Shown: piece after piece, positions 31,493 through 36,568 of the stretch
How the letters are laid out: every line of letters begins with the position of its first letter
How positions within the stretch are numbered: the stretch's first letter is position 1
From: JBMOLK01 sp049325575
Lineage (GTDB): Bacteria > Bacillota > Clostridia > Acetivibrionales > Acetivibrionaceae
NCBI GenBank assembly: GCA_049325575.1
Contig: JBMOLK010000304.1
Location: forward strand, 1-36,568
DNA: 36,568 nt
Direction: 5' to 3'
Notes under the pieces: model-generated
Databases searched by the model: none
What the model saw: the letters and a program-made list of their open reading frames with translations, nothing else
What the model was told of the DNA's origin: nothing
Made by a program: the position numbers and the translations under genes

Positions 31493-33991
31493 TTATTCTA
31501 TATTTTTTACCATTACCGGCACAAGACTTCTATCTGTAGCTCCAATACCTAATGCTCCATTGTTATTGCTTCCCCAGGATACCAAGGTACCATCATCTTT
31601 TAAGGCTACCCCGTATTCTTCACCTGCTTCAATCACTTTTATACCTGTAAGACCTTTGACCTCTACAGGAGTATGCCTATTTATAGTTGTACCATCACAC
31701 AACTGCCCATAATCATTTCTGCCAAATGTCCATATTGTTCCATCCTCTTTGAAAGCTATTGTGTGGTCCGTACCTGCCTCTATAGCTTTTATTCCGGTCA
31801 GTCCTTCTACCTGTATCGGTCTTAAACTTCTAAGCGTTGTACCGTTTCCTAACTGACCAAAGGTATTTTTTCCCCAGATCCATACGGTACCATCCGCCTT
31901 TAGTGCTACTGTATGAGCATCTCCAGCATCAATAGCTACAACATTCTCCAGCCCCTCTATTTTACGCGGCTCCAGATTGTAGTTTGTGGTTCCGTCACCT
32001 AACTCGCCGTAAAAGTTACCTCCCCATGTCCATACGGTTCCGTCATCCTTTAACGCTACCGAATGAATTCTTCCTGCAGCAACATCAACTATTCCTGTCA
32101 GATACTTTGCCTGCATTATCTTGTAAAAACTATAATCAAATACATTATGGTGTATTAATGTTCCATTTCCCATTTGTCCCCACACGTTATCTCCCCAGGA
32201 CCATACAGTTCCATCCTCTCTAACTGATACCACGTGTCCTACTCCTACATCTGCCGATTTCACGTTAGTAAGATCCTTTACTTCATAAGAAAGGTAAACC
32301 TGAGTACTGCCGGTAGAGTCTTTTATGGTAGGAAGCGAGTATATCCATACAGTACCGTCATCCCTCATAAGCAAGGTACGGTTAAAGCCTGCTACCACAT
32401 CTTTAATTCCAGTTTTAGAAATCTGGAATGGAACACTACAAATTTTACTTGTTGTACCAACAGAGGCCCCGGTATTGTCTACCAACTGAAGATTGTCATT
32501 ATTTCCCCATGCCCATACAGTACCATCTTCCTTTACAGCCATCATATGTTTTACCCCGGATACTATCTTTTTCACACCTGAAAGTGATGGTATGCTTACA
32601 GGTACAGTAGTATAATCCGCTGTCCCGTTTCCTAACTGTCCGTATTTGTTATTACCCCATGCCCACAGCGTACCATCCTCTCTTAACGCTGAAACATGGT
32701 TCTCTCCAACGGATATTGCTTTTACGGAAGCCACACCGGCTATCATTGTTGGAAAATATTTAGCTTCATTTGTACCGTCTCCCAGTACACCGTTTGTGTT
32801 TATTCCCCAGGTCCACACAGTACCGTCGTTTTTAACAACTGCCATATGGAAATTTTCTATGCCCACGGCCTTAATATCCGATAGTTCTTCCATCCGCTTA
32901 GGTGTACTGTGGTTTAAGAAGAATAAATTGTCCCCCATCATACCTGAACCGTTATCTCCCCAAACCCATACTGTTCCGTCTTCCTTAATGGCTGCAGAAA
33001 CATTCATGCCTGCTGCTATGGATTTTATTCCGGTAAAACCGTTTAATTGCACCGGAGTGGATGTATTTACATATAAAGAATCGTTTCCAAGCTGCCCCTG
33101 TGAATCAGACCCCCAGGCCCATACTGTTTTATCCGCTTTTAATGCCAACATGTGTTCATGTCCCGCTGCTAACGCTATCACTCCAGTGAGGCCGGTTACT
33201 GCTGCAGGTGTACCGCTGCTTACTGTGGTGCCGTTGCCCAGCTGACCCAGGTTGTTGTTTCCCCATGCATAGACACTGCCATCTTCTTTTACTGCAGCTG
33301 AAAAGGTGCTTCCGGCTGTTATTGCTTTTATTCCGGATAAGCTGCTAATTTGAACAGGGGTAAATCTATCAATATTTGTTCCATCCCCCAGTTGCTTGTG
33401 ATAATTGTCTCCCCAGGTCCAAACTGTACCGTCTTCCTTCAGTGCTATAGAATGTTCTTTTCCTGCTGCGACTGCTACTACTCCCGTAAGCTCGCTTAGC
33501 TTTACAGGTACAGTCTTGCCTGATGTTTCACCAAGTCCCAGCTGTCCGTTATAATTGCTTCCCCAGACCCATACTGTTCCATCGGCCTTTAAACCAATTG
33601 TATGAAATGCTCCGCAGTCAACCTGTACAAAGCCGTTTACGTTCACTGTTTCTTTAGGAAATTTATCGATAATACGAAGAGTATACTTTTTAATTAGGGA
33701 ATAGTCTGTTGAATTGATAAATGTATCGTCGTTGACATCTGCTGCCCACAGGTCATCAGCAACAGGAAAATCAACAATAATTTTAAGTATGTACCTTTTG
33801 ACTAGCGTAAGATCGGTTGAGTTTACTGAACCATCTCCATTAAGATCACCAACTTTTCCAGCTGATGCAGCTGCTACTTGCTGGCTTGTACTTTCGAAAA
33901 TCTGAGCTGTGCCCTCTGCTAAAGCCGTGTTAAACATAATTATGGCAAGCAGACACGCAAAAACCAATACTGAAACAGACTTTTTTAACAT
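31493..33991 (-). CDS. Secreted dockerin protein with 14 RCC1-type repeats
   Basis: Encodes 832 aa. A signal peptide (residues 1-25, cleavage after ALA) is followed by a type I dockerin at about 46-112. Its two calcium-binding segments, DLNGDGSVNSTDLTLVKRYIL (first part) and DVNDDTFINSTDYSLIKKYTL (first part), both have Ser-Thr at the cohesin-recognition positions. From about 121 to the end are 14 repeats of ~51 residues with the core DGTVW-x-WG-x-N-x3-QLG-x-GT, the RCC1/ATS1 beta-propeller repeat; the ninth is degenerate (DGTVWIYSLP). Fourteen fits two seven-bladed propellers. No glycosidase domain is present, so it is probably a non-catalytic or binding cellulosome component. The ATG has GGGGAGG upstream. 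It has its own promoter and terminator. Confidence 0.9.
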   Translation of the reverse strand: MLKKSVSVLVFACLLAIIMFNTALAEGTAQIFESTSQQVAAASAGKVGDLNGDGSVNSTDLTLVKRYILKIIVDFPVADDLWAADVNDDTFINSTDYSLIKKYTLRIIDKFPKETVNVNGFVQVDCGAFHTIGLKADGTVWVWGSNYNGQLGLGETSGKTVPVKLSELTGVVAVAAGKEHSIALKEDGTVWTWGDNYHKQLGDGTNIDRFTPVQISSLSGIKAITAGSTFSAAVKEDGSVYAWGNNNLGQLGNGTTVSSGTPAAVTGLTGVIALAAGHEHMLALKADKTVWAWGSDSQGQLGNDSLYVNTSTPVQLNGFTGIKSIAAGMNVSAAIKEDGTVWVWGDNGSGMMGDNLFFLNHSTPKRMEELSDIKAVGIENFHMAVVKNDGTVWTWGINTNGVLGDGTNEAKYFPTMIAGVASVKAISVGENHVSALREDGTLWAWGNNKYGQLGNGTADYTTVPVSIPSLSGVKKIVSGVKHMMAVKEDGTVWAWGNNDNLQLVDNTGASVGTTSKICSVPFQISKTGIKDVVAGFNRTLLMRDDGTVWIYSLPTIKDSTGSTQVYLSYEVKDLTNVKSADVGVGHVVSVREDGTVWSWGDNVWGQMGNGTLIHHNVFDYSFYKIMQAKYLTGIVDVAAGRIHSVALKDDGTVWTWGGNFYGELGDGTTNYNLEPRKIEGLENVVAIDAGDAHTVALKADGTVWIWGKNTFGQLGNGTTLRSLRPIQVEGLTGIKAIEAGTDHTIAFKEDGTIWTFGRNDYGQLCDGTTINRHTPVEVKGLTGIKVIEAGEEYGVALKDDGTLVSWGSNNNGALGIGATDRSLVPVMVKNIE
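31496..33631 (-). repeat. Coding repeat array of RCC1-type units
   Basis: Fourteen diverged units of about 150 bp. On the plus strand each shows a variant of CCATAC-x-GT-x-CC-x-TC, the complement of the DGTVW codons. They are protein repeats, diverged at DNA level, and account for the apparent long antisense frames over this gene. Confidence 0.85.
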
Positions 33992-34327
33992 ACACTTTCC
34001 TCCCCAAAATAATGCGGTTATCTTTTTACGTAAATAAAATAGAAAAATATAACTTTATAATAACACTAAAATAATGGAATTGCAATTTTAATCGTTTACC
34101 GTCATTTGTCATCATAAAGTCTTATTATAAAGTTTTGATAAATAGAAAGCAGTTTTTACTAAATGCTAAATTTTCGTATTGTTCTTAGGAAAACTTTAAC
34201 ACTACTTTTCATGTAATAAATGCCGATATTAATGCTGAAAGTTCAGTTCTTAACTATCTAATTATAAATAACAAACTATAGAACCAAATAAGAAAGTGGC
34301 TTGAATAATTTTAAGGGGTAACAAAAT
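33992..34327. other. Divergent intergenic region, dockerin gene versus histidine kinase
   Basis: About 335 nt of AT-rich sequence. The minus-strand promoter of the dockerin gene is clear (34057-34085). For the plus-strand kinase I found no good sigma-A or sigma-H promoter; a small CTGAA-AG-TTCAG hairpin lies near 34234-34245. Nothing else is recognised. Confidence 0.5.
34057..34085 (-). promoter_or_regulatory. Sigma-A promoter of the dockerin/RCC1 gene
   Basis: On the minus strand TTGCAA (34080-34085), a 17-nt spacer and TATTAT (34057-34062), with an extended -10 TG. The start site near 34050 leaves a leader of about 58 nt. Confidence 0.7.
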
Positions 34328-36121
34328 ATGGATGTTTGGTTTCTTTTTTTACACATATCAACTCTGCTTATCATCTTTTTATTATTACACATATTAAAAG
34401 TGCATAGAAAGGAACCTCTACACATTATCTTTTCTTTAAAAATATTATGTATACTTATATGGAGTGCAGGACGTTTATTGGAAAAATACTTCAGCATATT
34501 TACAGGAACTACTATCACAGCATTCGTATATATATCCTTTATCGGAATTATATTTTTGCCCTTGTGTCTGTTATTCACAGGCATACTGCTCGTTGGAAAA
34601 AAGATAAGTTATAGATATTTACTTCTTGGCATACCTCAAATTATTTCTATTTTTCTGCTTTTTACAAATGAGTATCATACACTCTTTATTGCAAAATACT
34701 CAGAATATAATGCAAATGCCGTGTATGGCAGTTATTTTTATATTCACAGCTTGATATCATATGTATATATTGGTATAGGGCTGTATTTCCTAATATATTT
34801 TACCGTAAGAAATTCCGGTTTCTTTTCCAGGCAAACACTAATTATTCTGCTTGGAATAACAGTTTCACTAGCAGTAAATATCTGCAGCACCTTGAAACTC
34901 ATAGAATTACCCTATACCTCTACTCCTGTATCTTTCTCTTTCGCCATATTATGTTTTTATATTTCTATTGTTAAATTTGACTTCTTTAATCTGGTTCCAC
35001 TGGCAATACAGAATATTGTAAATGAAATATCTGATTGCTTTATCGTTGTTAGCCCCGAAAATAAGATCATCGACTATAACGAACCTCTAAATAGGGTGTT
35101 TGGCGCTATCGTGAATTTTAAAAGAAACATTTGCCTAAATGATATAAAAACAAATCACAAGAGTGCTTTACCTTATATACAGATGCTGGCTGGGTTTATA
35201 GATAGATCACATGCTGAAAAAAAAACTTTTCTTGTTGAAGAACATATCGAAGCAGAAGATATTTTTGATAAATATTTCTCAATTGAGGTTACACCTATTA
35301 TAAAAAAAGAAGTAAATAAGGGAACTATTATACTTTTTAAAGATGTCACAGAGTTAAAAAAAGCTCAAAATCAACTGATGGCAAAAGAGAAGCTTGCATC
35401 ACTTGGTCAATTAACCGGTGGAATAGCACATAGCTTAAAAACTCCAATTGCCAGCATGGGAGACATTATCGAGATATTGGATAGATATATAAATGAATAC
35501 AGTGAATCTGTAGATAATCAATGGGTTACAAAAGAAGATCATCATGAAATTGCAGGTGATATGAAAAGTTGTTTATCCGAAATGAGACTAGTTATCAAAT
35601 ATATGAGTGAAGTAATTAACACTGTAAAAAATTATTCAACAGATACAGCTGTAGCTTTCAGCAGTCATTTTACAGTTAAGGATTTAAAAGATACTATCTA
35701 TGTACTTCTTAATCATGAGCTAAAAAGACATAATTGCAAGCTTAGTTTCAACTCAAGGGTTTCAGAGGATATAGTAATCAGCGGAGATATCAGGAATATG
35801 ATACAGGTAATTAATGTATTGATATCTAATGCTATTGAGTCTTATAACAATTCTGAGAATGGAATTGTAGAGCTTTCAGTTAATCATGATGTGCAAAATA
35901 ATATCATAATATCGGTAAAAGACAATGGAAGCGGCATTCCCAATGATATACAGAATAAAATATTTAACAAAATGTGTACCACGAAAGGCAATAAAGGTAC
36001 AGGTATAGGGTTATATATCTCAAAAAACATAATCGAGGGACAGTTTAAAGGAAAACTTACTTTTGAATCCAAGGAAGGCAAAGGCTCTGCCTTTTATATT
36101 GCCATCCCCGGTACTTTGTAA
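34328..36121 (+). CDS. Sensor histidine kinase with 7TM N-terminus and PAS domain
   Basis: Encodes 597 aa. Residues 1-220 hold about seven hydrophobic helices with short loops, the N-terminal 7TM sensor type. A PAS domain follows (about 225-345; SDCFIVVSPENKIIDYNEPLNRVFG to GTIILFKDVTELKKAQ). The dimerisation domain has the H-box GGIAHSLKTPIASMGD with phospho-accepting His368. The ATPase domain has N-box Asn501 (ISNAIES), G1 box DNGSGIP (from 532) and G2 box GTGIGLYIS (from 557), all intact. The ATG at 34328 has AAGGGGT 10 nt upstream. A response-regulator gene follows on the same strand after 127 nt, its likely partner. The ligand is unknown. It is divergent from the dockerin gene. Confidence 0.93.
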   Translation: MDVWFLFLHISTLLIIFLLLHILKVHRKEPLHIIFSLKILCILIWSAGRLLEKYFSIFTGTTITAFVYISFIGIIFLPLCLLFTGILLVGKKISYRYLLLGIPQIISIFLLFTNEYHTLFIAKYSEYNANAVYGSYFYIHSLISYVYIGIGLYFLIYFTVRNSGFFSRQTLIILLGITVSLAVNICSTLKLIELPYTSTPVSFSFAILCFYISIVKFDFFNLVPLAIQNIVNEISDCFIVVSPENKIIDYNEPLNRVFGAIVNFKRNICLNDIKTNHKSALPYIQMLAGFIDRSHAEKKTFLVEEHIEAEDIFDKYFSIEVTPIIKKEVNKGTIILFKDVTELKKAQNQLMAKEKLASLGQLTGGIAHSLKTPIASMGDIIEILDRYINEYSESVDNQWVTKEDHHEIAGDMKSCLSEMRLVIKYMSEVINTVKNYSTDTAVAFSSHFTVKDLKDTIYVLLNHELKRHNCKLSFNSRVSEDIVISGDIRNMIQVINVLISNAIESYNNSENGIVELSVNHDVQNNIIISVKDNGSGIPNDIQNKIFNKMCTTKGNKGTGIGLYISKNIIEGQFKGKLTFESKEGKGSAFYIAIPGTL

Positions 36122-36153
36122 CACACATTAAATTGGATGCTTTAAGTGTGTTA
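36119..36153 (+). repeat. Hairpin between kinase and response-regulator genes
   Basis: TAACACAC (36119-36126) pairs with GTGTGTTA (36146-36153), and TTAAA with TTTAA inside after a 1-nt bulge. The left arm includes the kinase stop codon. No T-run follows, so read-through into the regulator gene is likely and the hairpin may adjust the relative expression of the two. Confidence 0.55.
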
Positions 36154-36248
36154 CAGGTGTACTTGTCTGGTTTTGCGGTCGTCATACCGGTAGTTTTATG
36201 CTTTACTGGCCATCAGGAAAATATAAATGAAGGGAGTGTAACTTCATC

Positions 36249-36568
36249 ATGAGAATAAACTACAGTCAGAAAACCAGTGGATTTAAAATTTTAATGTTAG
36301 ATGACGATGCCCAATTTGTCAAGAATAAAGTTCAGGTACTGAAGGGCTACGGATATGATATTGAAGGTGAAACCTGTGTCTTTAAAGCACTGGAAAAACT
36401 TAAAACTTCCGGCTACGACCTTCTGCTGCTGGATTATCTCATGGATGAGATGAGAGGTGATATGGTTGTTGAAGAGATACGGAAATTCAACCAAGAATTA
36501 TTTATATTATTATTGACCGGATATGCAGAATCACCCCCACTGGAAATTATGGAGCGCTTAGACATCAC
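36249..36568 (+). CDS. Response regulator, receiver domain (truncated by window edge)
   Basis: The first 106 codons are present; the frame is open at the window end. It reads as a CheY-like receiver: acidic pocket LMLDDDAQF (Asp18-Asp20), phospho-acceptor Asp62 in LLLLDYLMDEM, and the switch Thr in LLLTGYAE. The beta-5 Lys and any output domain lie beyond the window, so DNA-binding or other output cannot be judged. The ATG at 36249 is preceded by GAAGGGAG at a longish distance of about 13 nt. The gene follows the 7TM kinase and should be its cognate regulator. Confidence 0.88.
   Translation, partial: MRINYSQKTSGFKILMLDDDAQFVKNKVQVLKGYGYDIEGETCVFKALEKLKTSGYDLLLLDYLMDEMRGDMVVEEIRKFNQELFILLLTGYAESPPLEIMERLDI

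Noticed and set aside
32646..33245. A 199-codon plus-strand open frame across the dockerin/RCC1 gene
   Set aside because: It is the antisense of the repeated DGTVW-WG codon pattern, which happens to lack stops on that strand. No ribosome site or family resemblance.
31496..33631. Regular ~150-bp DNA repetition resembling a repeat array or CRISPR
   Set aside because: The units are diverged, in one reading frame, and encode RCC1-type repeats; there are no identical short repeats with unique spacers.
1..36568. tRNA, rRNA, insertion sequence, integrase or prophage genes
   Set aside because: None recognised on either strand; all substantial gaps hold promoters, leaders or terminators only.

Overview
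This window looks like chromosome from a low-GC, spore-forming-type anaerobic Firmicute of the class Clostridia. The best lineage clue is a secreted protein at 31493-33991 that carries a type I dockerin, the module that plugs enzymes into cellulosomes. Both dockerin segments have Ser-Thr recognition pairs, which resembles the Acetivibrio/Hungateiclostridium (C. thermocellum) type more than the C. cellulolyticum type. The genus assignment is inference; no rRNA or other marker is present to fix it.

The core (about 2.4-19.4 kb, all on the minus strand, so read right to left) is the classic transcription/translation superoperon: rpmG-secE-nusG-rplK-rplA, rplJ-rplL, rpoB-rpoC, an L7Ae-like gene, rpsL-rpsG-fusA-tuf. 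Near-consensus sigma-A promoters divide it into at least four units, starting upstream of rpmG, rplJ, rpoB and the L7Ae-like gene. The rplJ unit begins with a recognisable L10 autoregulatory leader and its attenuator hairpin. A strong terminator follows rplL. rpoB then restarts from its own promoter with an unusually long leader of about 650 nt. A two-way terminator (2344-2380) closes the superoperon behind tuf.

Left of the superoperon are a DUF192 gene on the plus strand, an ECF sigma factor / zinc-finger anti-sigma pair overlapping by four bases, and a small two-helix membrane protein. Right of it are ilvD-ilvB (branched-chain amino acid synthesis, with no regulatory subunit nearby), then a set of envelope genes: a CvpA-family protein, a DUF5711-type membrane-anchored propeller and a YkvI-like transporter. 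Next comes a tightly overlapping four-gene Gld-like ABC system (ATPase, ABC-2 permease, GldG-like auxiliary protein, DUF4340 protein).

The right end holds the dockerin/RCC1-repeat protein and, on the plus strand, a 7TM sensor histidine kinase followed by a response-regulator gene cut off by the window edge. I see no tRNA, rRNA, CRISPR array, insertion sequence or prophage. The less ordinary features are the long rpoB leader with an opposing promoter inside it, the 14-repeat dockerin-propeller protein, a hairpin that swallows the ribosome binding site of the YkvI-like gene, and a structured ilvD leader that does not look like a T-box.
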